Positions 45,813 to 60,341 of a DNA stretch of 64,000 nucleotides are shown in pieces (positions within the stretch are counted from its first letter, which is position 1; each line of letters starts with the position of its first letter). The stretch lies in the NCBI RefSeq assembly GCF_006517815.1, contig NZ_CP041198.1, forward strand, positions 1,674,001 to 1,738,000, given 5' to 3'. The notes below the pieces were generated by a model. The model saw only the letters and a program-made list of their open reading frames with translations. It had not been told where the DNA came from and ran no database searches. The position numbers and the translations under genes were made by a program. Source of the stretch: Pseudarthrobacter sp. NIBRBAC000502770. GTDB taxonomy: Bacteria > Actinomycetota > Actinomycetes > Actinomycetales > Micrococcaceae.

Positions 45813-46888
45813 AGATCGTCATCGATGCACGTTTCACCCGTACCGACCACCACGATGGCATCAGCCGCTACGGGGCAAGCCTGATCGCCGCAACGGCAAA
45901 GATCGCGGACGTCTCGATGCTGGTGTCCGACGAGCGGCAGCTGGCGCTGCTCCCTGACGTGCCCTACACGCTCATCAGCAGCCCGCTTTCGCCCCTGGAA
46001 CTGTTCGTTGCCCGGAAGGTCAACGCCCTTGGCGCGGATGTGGTTGTCTGCCCCATGCAGACCATGGGCACCTGGGGACGGAAGTACGGACTGATCCTGA
46101 CCCTGCATGACTTGATCTACTACGAACACCCCACTCCCCCTGGTTTCCTGCCGGCCCCCGTCCGCCTCCTGTGGCGGCTGTACCACAAGGCGTTCTGGCC
46201 ACAGCGCCTGCTCCTGGACCGGGCCGATATTGTTGCCACCATCAGCCGGACCACCGAGGCGCTGATGGCCAAGTACCGGCTGACACGCCGGCCCGTGCGC
46301 ATCATTGCCAATGCCCCGCAGCCGGCCCAGGAACCGCGCGAGCCCGCCGCCGGGGCGGACAAGACAATCATCTACATGGGTTCGTTCATGCCGTACAAGA
46401 ACGTGGAAACCATGGTGGCCGGTATGGCCGGACTCCCGGGCTACACGCTGCACCTGCTCAGCCGGATCACCCCGCAGCGGCGGGCAGAGCTGCAGCGTAT
46501 TGTCCCCCAAGGCGCCTCCGTGGTGTTCCACAACGGCGTGACGGATGCTGAGTATGACCGGCTCCTGCGCCGGGCCACGGCACTGGTGAGCCTGTCCCGG
46601 GCCGAGGGGTATGGTCTTCCGCTCGTGGAGGCGATGGCGGTTGGTACGCCCGTGATCGCCAGCGACATTCCCATCTTCAGGGAGGTGGGGTCGGATGCCG
46701 CGATTTACGTGGATCCAGAGTCACCCGCACAGTTCGCTGACGCGGTGGGCCAGCTGCGGGACGACGGGCACTGGCAGGACCTGTCCCGCCGCTCCCTGGC
46801 CCGCGCGGCCGGGTTCAGTTGGGACGAATCGGCGCGCCAGCTGGTGGACGCGGCCCACGAGGTAGTTGCGAAGAGGCGACGGGCCTGA
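45809..46888 (+). CDS. GT4-family glycosyltransferase
   Basis: A 359-residue GT-B fold glycosyltransferase, predicted to transfer a sugar from a nucleotide-sugar donor. The N-terminal domain begins IVIDARFTRTDHHDGISRYG. The C-terminal donor domain has YMGSFMPYKNVET and the acidic signature SRAEGYGLPLVEAMAVGTPV. Sugar and acceptor are unknown. GTG 45809 overlaps the preceding hydrolase stop by four bases. It is cytosolic or membrane-peripheral, without signal or helices, and converges on priA. Confidence 0.9.
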   Translation: MKIVIDARFTRTDHHDGISRYGASLIAATAKIADVSMLVSDERQLALLPDVPYTLISSPLSPLELFVARKVNALGADVVVCPMQTMGTWGRKYGLILTLHDLIYYEHPTPPGFLPAPVRLLWRLYHKAFWPQRLLLDRADIVATISRTTEALMAKYRLTRRPVRIIANAPQPAQEPREPAAGADKTIIYMGSFMPYKNVETMVAGMAGLPGYTLHLLSRITPQRRAELQRIVPQGASVVFHNGVTDAEYDRLLRRATALVSLSRAEGYGLPLVEAMAVGTPVIASDIPIFREVGSDAAIYVDPESPAQFADAVGQLRDDGHWQDLSRRSLARAAGFSWDESARQLVDAAHEVVAKRRRA

Positions 46889-46912
46889 CGTACGTCCTCC
46901 CGCAGGACGGAC

Positions 46913-49048
46913 CTAGAGCACGTCGACGCCGTCCAGCCGCAGCTGCACGGGGTCCATGGTCCGTTTAGCGGCCACGGCGGCGCGGGTGACCCGGAGGACG
47001 CGGACGACGGCGGCGGCGTGGCCGTACGGGAAGAACAGCAGGGTCCGGACGTCCTCGGCCGAGCGCCTGCCGGTGGGCGGCGCGGTCAGCAGCAGCGGCG
47101 CCGGGCCCGCCGTTCGCACGGCGATGCCCGCGGCGGCCAGGTCCGCTTCCACGGCACCCGTGTAGTGTTCGACGGCGGCGCGCGGCCCCGTCACGGAGGC
47201 GACGCGTACCGCCGGTGGAAGCTGGAGTTCCATTCGCAGCGACAGCTCGCGCCGGGCATAGCCGGCCGGGTCCCACCGCAGCAGCGCCCCGGTGGCAGCG
47301 GTGTCCGTGGCAGTGACCACCACCAGGCCTTCCGCTGCCCCGGGCCGGACCAGGGCGGCTGCGTTGAACCAGCGGCGCAGGGTGTCTTCGCCTGCGCGGA
47401 GGCTTTCCCGGCGCAGCAGCGAATCTCCATCCAGCAGCAGGGCGGCCGCATAACCGCCGTCTGCGACGGGTTCGGCCCCAACTGTTGCCACCACCAGCGC
47501 CTTGCCCGCGCCCACTGTGGCCTTCACTTGGTCGCCCGATGACGTGACGACCGTGGTGCCGGGAAAAGCGCGGCCCAGCTCTTCAGCGGTGCGCAGGACT
47601 CCGGTGGCCCCTTTACGGAGCCGCCGCCCGCCGCAGTGGGAGCAATTCCATTCCGGAGCCGGTGAGGAACACCAGCGGCACTGGGGCAAGGCGGCTGTTC
47701 CTGCCAGGGCCAGGGGCCCCTGGCAGTGCCCACACCGGGCGGGTTCACGGCAGGTTTCGCACACGAGGGAGGGCGCGTAGCCGGCCCTGGCCACCTGGAC
47801 CAGGACGGGGCCACGATCCAGCCCCTTCTTTGCCGCCTGCCAGGCGGCATGGGGCAGCCGCGCGATAGTGGCCAGGGGATCACGTTCCTGCTCGAAGCTG
47901 TCAGCCGTGTTGACCACGCGCGGAACGGTCCTGCGGACCGTGGAACGCTCGGCTTCAACGGGCACGGCCCAGCCGGCCTCCACCAGCCGCTGGACTTCGG
48001 TGCTGCGGGCGTGCCCCGCCAGGAGGCAGGCTGTGCCTTCCTGTTCTGCCCGCAGGAGGAGGACCTCCCGGGCGTGCGCGTAGGGTGCGCGCTGCTCGAT
48101 GTGGAGGTCGTCGCCGTCGTCCCAGCAGGCAACCAGGCCCAAGTCCTGCACCGGCGCAAAAGCGGCGGACCTGGTGCCAATGGCGATCCTTGCCCGGCCC
48201 GCAAGGAGTCGCAGGAAGTTCCGGTACCGCGGCGTGGGGCCGTCGTCCGCCGTGAGCCTGGCCACGGCCTCCTCCGGCAGCAGTTCCATCAGCGCCTGCT
48301 CCAGCCGGTCCAGGTCGCGGTAGTCGGGCACTACCAGCAGCGCGCCCCTGCCTGAGGCGTAAGCAGCGGCGGCAGCCTGGGCCAGGAGGGCCGGCCACCC
48401 GGCGGCCCCATAGCCCTGGAGGGGATTGATGACCGCACGCGGGGATCCCCCGGCAGCCAGGTGCCTCAGGAAAGCAGCTCCGGTGCGGTACGCGGTCCAC
48501 GCTGGAACGCCGGGGACAGCCGGAATGCCCAGGGCGCCTTCGGCTTCTGGAGCCTGCGGTCCTGCCGTGCCATCCAGGCCGGCAGTCCCACCCCGATCTG
48601 CAGGGTCCAGTGATGCGGGGTAGTCCTTTTCGAGCCGGGCGACGCGGGGCGGTATGGCCAGGCGGAGGACGTCGCTGACCGTGCCGGCGTACCGCGCCGC
48701 CACGGCCCCGGCAAGGTCCCGGGCTGCGGGCGTGAGGACCGGAACCGGGGACACGACCTTCGACAAGGGCACCAGGGTGTGTCCGGCATCGGATTCCGCC
48801 AGGCGCTCCAAAAGGAAACCGTTCAGATCCTGGCCATTGAACTTGACCTTGACCCTGACTCCCGGCTGGGCGTCCTGGTCCAGCGCAACCGGGACCGCGT
48901 AGTCGAAGGGGCGGTCCAGGTGCGGCAGCGACGATTCCACGAGGATCCGCGCCACGGGAAACTGCTTGGCCAGGTCGACGCCGACAGGCAGTGCGCGGGC
49001 CGGAAACCCCTGCAACAGGGATGGCTGGACGGAACTGTCAGCAACCAC
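46913..49048 (-). CDS. priA: Probable primosomal protein N' (PriA), helicase motifs lost
   Basis: PriA restarts stalled replication forks. The 711-residue protein keeps the N-terminal 3'-DNA-binding domain (VARILVESSLPHLDRPFDYAVP) and the zinc cysteines (CETCREPARCGHC, CRWC, CSHCGG). The region of the Walker A motif reads NPLQGYGAAGWPALL, without GKT, and the DEEH box is replaced by WDDGDD. It is therefore unlikely to hydrolyse ATP, as known for actinobacterial PriA. GTG 49048 has GGAGGGAG upstream. It ends the long minus-strand cluster, after metK. Confidence 0.92.
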   Translation of the reverse strand: MVADSSVQPSLLQGFPARALPVGVDLAKQFPVARILVESSLPHLDRPFDYAVPVALDQDAQPGVRVKVKFNGQDLNGFLLERLAESDAGHTLVPLSKVVSPVPVLTPAARDLAGAVAARYAGTVSDVLRLAIPPRVARLEKDYPASLDPADRGGTAGLDGTAGPQAPEAEGALGIPAVPGVPAWTAYRTGAAFLRHLAAGGSPRAVINPLQGYGAAGWPALLAQAAAAAYASGRGALLVVPDYRDLDRLEQALMELLPEEAVARLTADDGPTPRYRNFLRLLAGRARIAIGTRSAAFAPVQDLGLVACWDDGDDLHIEQRAPYAHAREVLLLRAEQEGTACLLAGHARSTEVQRLVEAGWAVPVEAERSTVRRTVPRVVNTADSFEQERDPLATIARLPHAAWQAAKKGLDRGPVLVQVARAGYAPSLVCETCREPARCGHCQGPLALAGTAALPQCRWCSSPAPEWNCSHCGGRRLRKGATGVLRTAEELGRAFPGTTVVTSSGDQVKATVGAGKALVVATVGAEPVADGGYAAALLLDGDSLLRRESLRAGEDTLRRWFNAAALVRPGAAEGLVVVTATDTAATGALLRWDPAGYARRELSLRMELQLPPAVRVASVTGPRAAVEHYTGAVEADLAAAGIAVRTAGPAPLLLTAPPTGRRSAEDVRTLLFFPYGHAAAVVRVLRVTRAAVAAKRTMDPVQLRLDGVDVL

Positions 49049-49159
49049 CGTGGCTCCCTCCGTTCAGCTGCCGGGTTGGACATGAACAGCCAAGCATAGG
49101 CCACTGACAGTGCACTTCCTGTCCGGGCCCACTGCTTCCGGGTCCGGGCAGGAATTCAC

Positions 49160-50395
<1,236 letters not shown>

Positions 50396-50471
50396 TCAAC
50401 TACCTTACTGGTTGGAAGGCGCCGGCCCCGCGGGAGATGTCCTCCCGAGAAGCAAACGTGGTGCGGAACAC

Positions 50472-51710
50472 TCAGGTACGGGGTGAAACCCTGGTCAGTT
50501 CAAAGCCGATGCGGGCAATGATGGCTTCCGAAACCTCAGTCTTGGTTCCGGCCGCTTCCTGTGGTTCGTCGCCGGCGCGCGAAAGGATGACCACCGAGTT
50601 GGAGTCCTGCCCGAAGACTTTGTCCGCGCCCACATGGTTGACCACCAGCAGGTCGCAGCCTTTTCGCTGCAGTTTCGCTTCGGCGTATGCGAGGACGTCG
50701 CCCTGGCTGTCACCGGTTTCCGCCGCGAAGCCGACGATGAGCTGGCCGGTCCCGGAAGGTCCGGCTTTGCGTTGCTCCACGAGTTCCTGCAGGATGTCCG
50801 GGTTGCGGACCAGGGTAATGACGGGGTCTGCGGTGTCGTCGCGTTTCTTGATCTTGGTGTCGGAGACATCGGCGGGGCGGAAGTCTGCCACGGCGGCGGA
50901 CATGATGATGACGTCGGACCCGGCAGCGGCATCCAGCGCAGCCGCCCGGAGCTGCAGTGCAGTCTCCACGCGGACCACCTCCACCCCGGCGGGCGGCTGC
51001 ACCTCCATGTGTGCCGCCAGCAGCCGGACGGTGGCACCGGCGTTCCGGGCGGCGACGGCCAGCGCGACGCCCTGCTTGCCGGAGGACCGGTTGCCGAGGA
51101 AACGGACGGGGTCCAGCGGCTCACGGGTGCCCCCTGCACTGATGGTTACGGTGCGGCCGGCAAGGGGCAACTGGAAATCGGACTGTCCCTGGACCAGTGC
51201 CATGGCGGCGTCAAAGATCGCCTGCGGTTCCGGAAGCCTTCCCGGTCCGGAGTCAGCGCCGGTCAGCCTGCCGGAGGCGGGTTCGAGGACTGCGGCGCCC
51301 CGGCCGCGGAGCGTTTCAACGTTGGCGCGGGTGGCGGCGTGCTGCCACATTTCCGTGTGCATCGCGGGCGCGAACAGCACTGGGCCGTGCGCCATCAGCA
51401 GCGTGTTGGTCAGCAGGTCACCGGCCTGGCCGGTGGCGGCTTTGGCCAGGAGGTCAGCGGTTGCGGGTGCAACAACCACCAGGTCAGCCTCGTGGCCAAG
51501 CCGGACGTGGTTCACCAGGTGGACGTCGTCAAAGACGCTGTTGCTGACGGGGTTTCCGGACAGCGCCTCCCAGGTCGCGGTGCCGATGAAGCGGGTGGAC
51601 GCCTCCGTGGGGATCACCGTGACGTCATGTCCGGCTTCAGTAAAAAGCCGGAGGAGCGATGCCACCTTGTAGGCGGCAATCCCTCCCCCGACTCCGAGGA
51701 CTATGCGCAC
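50472..51710 (-). CDS. coaBC: Bifunctional phosphopantothenoylcysteine decarboxylase/synthase
   Basis: CoaBC performs two steps of coenzyme A synthesis. The 412-residue fusion has the FMN-dependent CoaC half (residues 1-190: GVGGGIAAYKVASLLRLF, TATADLLAKAATG). The CTP-dependent CoaB half follows (about 190-412: GGTREPLDPVRFLGNRSSG, SAAVADFRP). Both active halves look intact. It follows rpoZ by 33 bases. Confidence 0.97.
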   Translation of the reverse strand: MRIVLGVGGGIAAYKVASLLRLFTEAGHDVTVIPTEASTRFIGTATWEALSGNPVSNSVFDDVHLVNHVRLGHEADLVVVAPATADLLAKAATGQAGDLLTNTLLMAHGPVLFAPAMHTEMWQHAATRANVETLRGRGAAVLEPASGRLTGADSGPGRLPEPQAIFDAAMALVQGQSDFQLPLAGRTVTISAGGTREPLDPVRFLGNRSSGKQGVALAVAARNAGATVRLLAAHMEVQPPAGVEVVRVETALQLRAAALDAAAGSDVIIMSAAVADFRPADVSDTKIKKRDDTADPVITLVRNPDILQELVEQRKAGPSGTGQLIVGFAAETGDSQGDVLAYAEAKLQRKGCDLLVVNHVGADKVFGQDSNSVVILSRAGDEPQEAAGTKTEVSEAIIARIGFELTRVSPRT

Positions 51711-51743
51711 GTGATCTCCGTCAGCAAGTCAGTTGGCGGCAGG

Positions 51744-52004
51744 TTACTCAGCGGCTTCGATCGGCGTGGAGACCAGCTTGCCTTCGTTGATCTCGCGCAG
51801 GGCGATCGAAAGCGACTTCTCGTTCAGCTTGGTGTCAACCAGGGGCCCGACGTACTCGAAGAGGCCCTCGTGCAGCTGGGCGTAGTAGGCGTTGATCTGA
51901 CGAGCACGCTTGGCACCGAAGATCACCAGGCCGTACTTGGAATCCGCTACCTTCAGCAGATCGTCGATCGGCGGGTTGATGATGCCTTCAAGGTTCGTAG
52001 ACAC
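51744..52004 (-). CDS. rpoZ: DNA-directed RNA polymerase subunit omega
   Basis: Omega helps assemble and stabilise RNA polymerase. The 86-residue product contains the family core [31 protein letters not shown] split over one helix and the [12 protein letters not shown] end. GTG 52004 is chosen: GGAG lies six bases upstream. A TTG 12 bases earlier would place the start on the ribosome site itself. It follows gmk by 16 bases, the conserved gmk-rpoZ pair. Confidence 0.96.
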   Translation of the reverse strand: MSTNLEGIINPPIDDLLKVADSKYGLVIFGAKRARQINAYYAQLHEGLFEYVGPLVDTKLNEKSLSIALREINEGKLVSTPIEAAE

Positions 52005-52020
52005 GAATTTCTCCAAATTC

Positions 52021-52614
52021 CTAGCGGGCTGACGGTTCCGGCAGGTGTGGATGCGGTGTCAGCCCCATGAGTGAAACAAGCTCGTCCGCTGCCCGGCGGA
52101 CGTCATCGTTGATGACGGTGTGGTCGAACTCCGGTTCAGCAGCAAGTTCCAGTTTAGCGGTTTCCAGCCGGCGCTGCTGTTCCTCCGGGGTTTCGGTCCC
52201 CCGGCCCACCAGCCGGCGGACCATCTCGTCCCACGTGGGCGGGGCCAGGAAGACGAACTGCGCGTCCGGGACTGCCGCCTTGACCTGGCGGGCGCCCTGG
52301 AGGTCAATCTCCAGCAGCACCGAACGGCCTTCCGCGATGGCCCCGTTCACGGTGCTCTTCAGGGTGCCGTAGGTGTTCTGTCCGTGGACCACTGCCCACT
52401 CCAGGAGTTCACCATCGGCGATGAGCTGCTCGAACTCCTCCTTGGTTTTGAAGAAGTAGTGGACGCCGTCCACTTCGCCGGGCCGGGGCGCCCGGGTGGT
52501 GGCTGAAACGGAAAGCCAGACCTCGGGGTAGTTGTCCCGGATGTAGGTGGACACGGTGCCTTTGCCAACAGCCGTCGGACCTGCGAGGACTGTCAGTCCC
52601 GGTTTCTTGCTCAC
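52021..52614 (-). CDS. gmk: Guanylate kinase
   Basis: Gmk phosphorylates GMP to GDP. The 197-residue protein has the P-loop GPTAVGKGT (residues 12-20). GMP-binding residues lie in [34 protein letters not shown] follows in the core. Length is normal. It lies between mihF and rpoZ; the mihF-gmk-rpoZ-coaBC order is the actinobacterial standard. Confidence 0.97.
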   Translation of the reverse strand: MSKKPGLTVLAGPTAVGKGTVSTYIRDNYPEVWLSVSATTRAPRPGEVDGVHYFFKTKEEFEQLIADGELLEWAVVHGQNTYGTLKSTVNGAIAEGRSVLLEIDLQGARQVKAAVPDAQFVFLAPPTWDEMVRRLVGRGTETPEEQQRRLETAKLELAAEPEFDHTVINDDVRRAADELVSLMGLTPHPHLPEPSAR

Positions 52615-52661
52615 GTATTCCTTTTGCCACGGTTGGGGGAAGGACAGGCGCGGCCTGTGCC

Positions 52662-52979
52662 TCAGTGCTCGTCTATAAAATCTACCAGCGCCCGGCGCTG
52701 GTGGACGCCCAGCCCACGGACCCTGCGGGACGCCGCAATGCCCAGCTGCTGCATGATGGCGGCGGCCCGGACCTTTCCGATGCCGGGCAGGGCCTCGAGC
52801 AGCTCCGAAACCCGCATGCGGGCCAGCGCATCATCCTCCAGTGCGGAACTGATGATATCCGCGGCCGACCTGTCACCGTTCCGGAGGCTCTCCTTGGCAG
52901 CAGCCCGGGTAGCCCTGGCCGCGGCCGCCTTGCCCAGGGCCTCGGCCCGTTCAGAAGCGGATAAAGGTCGCAGGACCAT
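52662..52979 (-). CDS. mihF: Actinobacterial integration host factor (mIHF)
   Basis: A small DNA-binding nucleoid protein, essential in mycobacteria. The 105-residue product has a helical basic N-terminal half and a helix-two turn-helix region with the signature [20 protein letters not shown], followed by [22 protein letters not shown] 52979 is preceded by GGGGG at eight bases; a GTG three codons upstream is less well placed. It lies between pyrF and gmk, as in other Actinobacteria. Confidence 0.95.
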   Translation of the reverse strand: MVLRPLSASERAEALGKAAAARATRAAAKESLRNGDRSAADIISSALEDDALARMRVSELLEALPGIGKVRAAAIMQQLGIAASRRVRGLGVHQRRALVDFIDEH

Positions 52980-53090
52980 CACGGACACCCCCGGAGTCGG
53001 CGGATTTCATCCAAGGGCGGCCGCCCTTGGACCTGTCCTGAAACTACCCTTTGGTGCAGCCCGAATCAATGCATCCGGACAATTGGCGGC

Positions 53091-53961
53091 CTATTCGCCC
53101 CGCAGTCCCGCCAGCGTCCGCAGGGCGGCCTCACGCAGTCCGCGGATTTCCGGTCCCGCCGCGAGGATGTCGCGGCTCGATGTTCCCAGGACGAGCGGGT
53201 AGGCGTCGCCGAACGTGGTCCTCAGCCCGGCCGGGGTAGCCCCCTGGGCACCGAGCCCGGGTGCCAGGATGGGTCCACGGACGGCGGCGAGGTCCAGTTC
53301 CAGGTCTGCCAGGGCGCTCCCCACGGTGGCGCCGACCACCAGGCCGACGGAGCCGAGGCTTCCGGCGTACCGTGAGTTCTCCGCGGCCGCGGCCTCCGTG
53401 ATCCGGCGGGCCACGGAATCCTTTCCGCCGACGTGCTGGACCGAGGCGCCTTCGGGGTTGGAAGTCAGTGCCAGCACGAATACGCCGCGCCCGGTCTCCG
53501 CCGCGAGGTCCAGCGCGGGGCGCAGTGACTCGAAGCCGAGGTAGGGGCTGAGCGTGACGGAATCGGCGGCGAGTGGTGAGCCGTCCCGGAGCCAGGCGTC
53601 GGCGTAGGCGGCCATGGTGGAGCCGATGTCGCCGCGCTTGGCGTCGGCGACAGTGAGTACCGACTGGTTGCGGGCTTCAGCCAGGACCTCTTCCAGGACG
53701 GCCAGGCCGGCCGATCCGTGGCGCTCGTAAAGTGCCACCTGCGGCTTCACCGCGGCAGCGAGGGAAGCCACTGCCTCCAAAGCCGTCAGCGAAAACCGGC
53801 GCAGTCCGGCGGCGTCGTCGTCCAGCCCCCATGCCTTCAGCAGGGAGGGGTGTGGGTCGATGCCGACGCAGAGCGGGCCGCGGGCGGCCATGGCCGCCCC
53901 GAGCCGGGAGCCGAAGGACTCCCGGCCGGCGCCTGGCCCCGGGGTGGTGCCGGATACCTGC

Positions 53962-53969
<8 letters not shown>
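53091..53969 (-). CDS. pyrF: Orotidine 5'-phosphate decarboxylase, type 2
   Basis: PyrF decarboxylates OMP to UMP, the last step of the pathway. The 292-residue product is of the longer type 2 family. The catalytic Asp-Lys-Asp set is in [13 protein letters not shown], with [11 protein letters not shown] near the N-terminus and the phosphate loop [15 protein letters not shown] near the end. Its start overlaps the last eight bases of carB. It closes the pyr gene run before mihF. Confidence 0.97.
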
Positions 53970-57275
<3,306 letters not shown>

Positions 57276-57276
<1 letters not shown>

Positions 57277-58478
57277 TACTTCTTGTCCTCAGTCTTGTTG
57301 TGGTTGGCGGTCTTGGTGTCCGCCATCAGGTCGATGAACCGGTCGAACAGGTAGGCGGCGTCGTGCGGGCCGGCCGCAGCCTCGGGGTGGTACTGGACGG
57401 AGAAGGCCGGGATGTCCAGGCAGGCGAGGCCTTCCACGACGTCGTCGTTCAGGCTGATGTGGCTGACTTCCACCCGGCCGTAGCGTGCCTCCGGAGCCTG
57501 GGTGGCGCCGTCGAGCGGGGCGTCCACGGCGAAACCGTGGTTCTGGGAGGTGATTTCCACCTTGCCGGTGCGGCGGTCCATCACGGGCTGGTTGATGCCT
57601 CGGTGGCCGTAGCGGAGCTTGTAGGTGCCAAAGCCCAGTGCGCGGCCCAGGATCTGGTTGCCGAAGCAGATGCCAAAGTAGGGCAGCTTCTCGTCCAGGA
57701 CAGAGCGCAGGAGCTTGACCTGGGCGTCGGCGGTGGCGGGGTCGCCCGGGCCGTTGGACATGAAGAAGCCGTCCGGGTTGACGGCCTTGACGTCCTCGAG
57801 GGTGGCGGTGGCCGGGAGCACGTGGACCCGGACGCCGCGCTCGGCGAACCGGACCGGCGTCATGGCCTTAATGCCGAGGTCGATCGCCGCGATGCTGAAG
57901 CGGGGTTCACCCTCCCAGCCGTGGTCCTTGGGTTCCACCACGTAGGCTTCGTCGACGCTGACTTCCTCGGCCAGGCGCGAACCCTCCATGGGGGCACTGG
58001 CCAGGACGGCGTCGAGCAGTTCCTTGTCGGTGCCCTGCGCCGCCTCGCCGGAGAAGATGCCGGCGCGCATGGTCTTATGCTCACGCAGGTGCCGGGTGAT
58101 GGCGCGGGTGTCCACACCCTGGATGCCGACGATGCCCTGGGCCACCAGCTCCTCATCCAGCGACCGCTCGGAACGCCAGTTGGAGGGACGGCGGGCGGCG
58201 TCGCGGACAATGTAGCCGGCCACCCAGATGCGCCGGGACTCGGCGTCGTCATCATTCACGCCGGTGTTGCCGATGTGCGGCGCCGTCTGCACCACCAGCT
58301 GGCGGGCGTAAGAGGGATCGGTAATGGTTTCCTGGTAGCCGGTCATGCCGGTGGCAAAGACGGCCTCGCCCAGGGCGGTGCCGGTGGCACCGTAACTGGT
58401 GCCGCGGAAAATGCGTCCGTCTTCGAGGACCAGGGCTGCCGGAGCGGAGGTGGTTGCTGTCAATGTATTCGCTTTCAC
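57276..58478 (-). CDS. carA: Carbamoyl-phosphate synthase small subunit
   Basis: CarA hydrolyses glutamine to supply ammonia to CarB. The 400-residue protein has the N-terminal CPSase small domain ([16 protein letters not shown]) and a class I glutamine amidotransferase domain. The nucleophile cysteine is in [12 protein letters not shown] and the histidine in [16 protein letters not shown] 58478 is preferred because GGAAAG precedes it; a GTG at 58502 overlaps the upstream gene and lacks a ribosome site. Confidence 0.97.
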
Positions 58479-58482
58479 TGTC

Positions 58483-59001
58483 TTACTTTCCACTGGTGGC
58501 ACCAGCCGCTGGGGCTGACGAAATCAATTCCTGAAGGGCCTGGTACAGCACGTCCTTGTCCGCGGCGCGGCGGGTTCGGAAGCCGGTATCCAGTTCATGC
58601 GTGCCGTGCGTCCATCCGAGCACCAGGAGGCCGTCCTTTTCCACGAACTTCCCTGCCATGCCGCTGTCCTGGCGGACTTCGGTGAGGGAGGCTGCGGGGA
58701 TGTACAGCGCAGGTGCGCCGGACCGCCCGTAGAGGACGCCGTGCGGGTACACCTCGAGGGTGGAGTTGGTGCGGATGCCCAGCCCGTGCACGGCGATCCG
58801 GTCAAGCCAGTCACCGGCCGTCGTGGTGGCCACGTACTGCCCTTCGGCGGCGGCGGTGGGCTCGCCCGGGGCGGAGGGCGCCGGGGGCAGTTGTTCGACG
58901 TCGGACTGGCGCTTAAGGCGGTTGCGCCAGCCCACTGCGAGGAGGACAAACACGACGGCGACCACCGCCAGCATGGCAAGGCCGGGAAGGATCTTATCCA
59001 T
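58483..59001 (-). CDS. Membrane-anchored PH-like protein of the pyr operon
   Basis: A 172-residue protein with one N-terminal membrane helix (about 5-24) and a soluble domain resembling a PH-like fold ([34 protein letters not shown]). Function is unknown. ATG 59001 shares one base with the pyrC stop (TGATG), and carA starts four bases after its stop. Mycobacteria carry a membrane protein gene at the same place between pyrC and carA, so the link to pyrimidine synthesis is conserved but unexplained. Confidence 0.85.
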   Translation of the reverse strand: MDKILPGLAMLAVVAVVFVLLAVGWRNRLKRQSDVEQLPPAPSAPGEPTAAAEGQYVATTTAGDWLDRIAVHGLGIRTNSTLEVYPHGVLYGRSGAPALYIPAASLTEVRQDSGMAGKFVEKDGLLVLGWTHGTHELDTGFRTRRAADKDVLYQALQELISSAPAAGATSGK

Positions 59002-60341
59002 CAGGCAGCGCCTGCAGGGGTTGCGGCGGAGTCCGGGTGGGGCGTGTTGAGGCCACCGTCGAGGACCGTGGGGTGGCCGCGGAAAAAGGTTGCCACCACC
59101 TTGCCCGGGAGTTCCCTGCCCTTGAAGGGCGAGTTGCGGCCCATGGTGGCCATCTTGAAGGGGTCCACCGTCCAGCGCGCGGCCGGATCCACCAGGATGA
59201 GGTTGGCTGGTTCCCCCGCTTCGATGGGCCTGCCCTGGTCGGCCAGCCGCCCGATCTTCGCTGCCGCGCTGGAGGTGACCCGGGCGAAGTCGGCCCACGT
59301 CATCAGTCCGGTCTCAATCATGGCGTGCTGGACCACGGACAGGGCGGTTTCCAGTCCGGTCATGCCCATGGCAGCCTGCGCCCACTCGCATTCCTTGTGC
59401 TCGCTGGGGTGCGGTGCGTGGTCGGTACCCACAACGTCGATCGTGCCGTCTGCCAGGCCGGCGCGCAACGCCTGGACGTCCGCGTCGGTGCGCAGCGGCG
59501 GGTTGACCTTGAAGACGGGGTCGTAGCTGCGGACCAGGTCGTCGGTCAGCAGCAGGTGGTGCGGGGTGACCTCCGCCGTGACGTCGATGCCGCGTTCCTT
59601 GGCCCAGCGGATGATCTCCACAGATCCTGCCGTGGACACGTGGCAGACGTGCAGGCGAGAGCCGACGTGCTGGGCCAGGAGGACGTCGCGGGCAATGATG
59701 CTTTCCTCGGCCACGGCGGGCCAGCCGGTGAGGCCCAGGACGGCCGAGACGTCGCCTTCGTTCATCTGGGCACCGGCGGTCAGGCGCGGTTCCTGGGCGT
59801 GCTGGGCCACCACGCCGTCGAACGCCTTGACGTACTCCAGCGCGCGGCGCATCAGCACGGGGTCGTGGACGCAAATGCCGTCGTCGGAGAACATCCGCAC
59901 CCGGGCGCGGGAATCGGCCATCGCGCCCAGCTCGGCAAGCTGCTCCCCCGCCAGGCCGACGGTGACCGCGCCTACCGGGCGGACGTCCACCCACCCTGCT
60001 GCCTGGCCGAGGGTGTAGACCTGCTCCACCACACCCGCGGTGTCGGCCACAGGAGTGCTGTTGGCCATCGCGTGCACGGCGGTGTAGCCGCCCAGCGCCG
60101 CTGCGCGCGTTCCGGTCTCGACCGTCTCGGCGTCCTCGCGGCCGGGTTCGCGGAGGTGGGTGTGGACGTCCACCATGCCCGGCAGGGCCACCAGCCCGGC
60201 GGCGTCGATGACGGTGGCACCATCAGCGGACAGCCCGTGGCCGATCTCGGCAATGATGCCGTCGCGGACCAGCAGGTCGGTGGGTTCGCCGCCCAGGATG
60301 GCGGCGCCCTGGATGCGGTACGTTCCGGTGTTGCCTGCCAT
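59001..60341 (-). CDS. pyrC: Dihydroorotase
   Basis: PyrC cyclises carbamoyl aspartate to dihydroorotate. The 446-residue type I enzyme has the zinc ligands in [15 protein letters not shown] and further ligands in VCHVSTAGS and the VGTDHAPH motif. ATG 60341 follows AAGGAG and shares one base with the pyrB stop (TGATG). The frame is open for 134 more codons upstream, but only because it runs antiparallel to coding constraint inside pyrB. Confidence 0.97.
   Translation of the reverse strand: MAGNTGTYRIQGAAILGGEPTDLLVRDGIIAEIGHGLSADGATVIDAAGLVALPGMVDVHTHLREPGREDAETVETGTRAAALGGYTAVHAMANSTPVADTAGVVEQVYTLGQAAGWVDVRPVGAVTVGLAGEQLAELGAMADSRARVRMFSDDGICVHDPVLMRRALEYVKAFDGVVAQHAQEPRLTAGAQMNEGDVSAVLGLTGWPAVAEESIIARDVLLAQHVGSRLHVCHVSTAGSVEIIRWAKERGIDVTAEVTPHHLLLTDDLVRSYDPVFKVNPPLRTDADVQALRAGLADGTIDVVGTDHAPHPSEHKECEWAQAAMGMTGLETALSVVQHAMIETGLMTWADFARVTSSAAAKIGRLADQGRPIEAGEPANLILVDPAARWTVDPFKMATMGRNSPFKGRELPGKVVATFFRGHPTVLDGGLNTPHPDSAATPAGAA

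Noticed and set aside
46892..46912. Terminator between the glycosyltransferase and priA
   Set aside because: Only a 6-bp stem (CGTCCT/AGGACG) without a U-tract; too weak to annotate.
50396..50471. SAM riboswitch upstream of metK
   Set aside because: The 76-base gap is too short and shows no multi-stem structure; metK appears to be read with the upstream genes.
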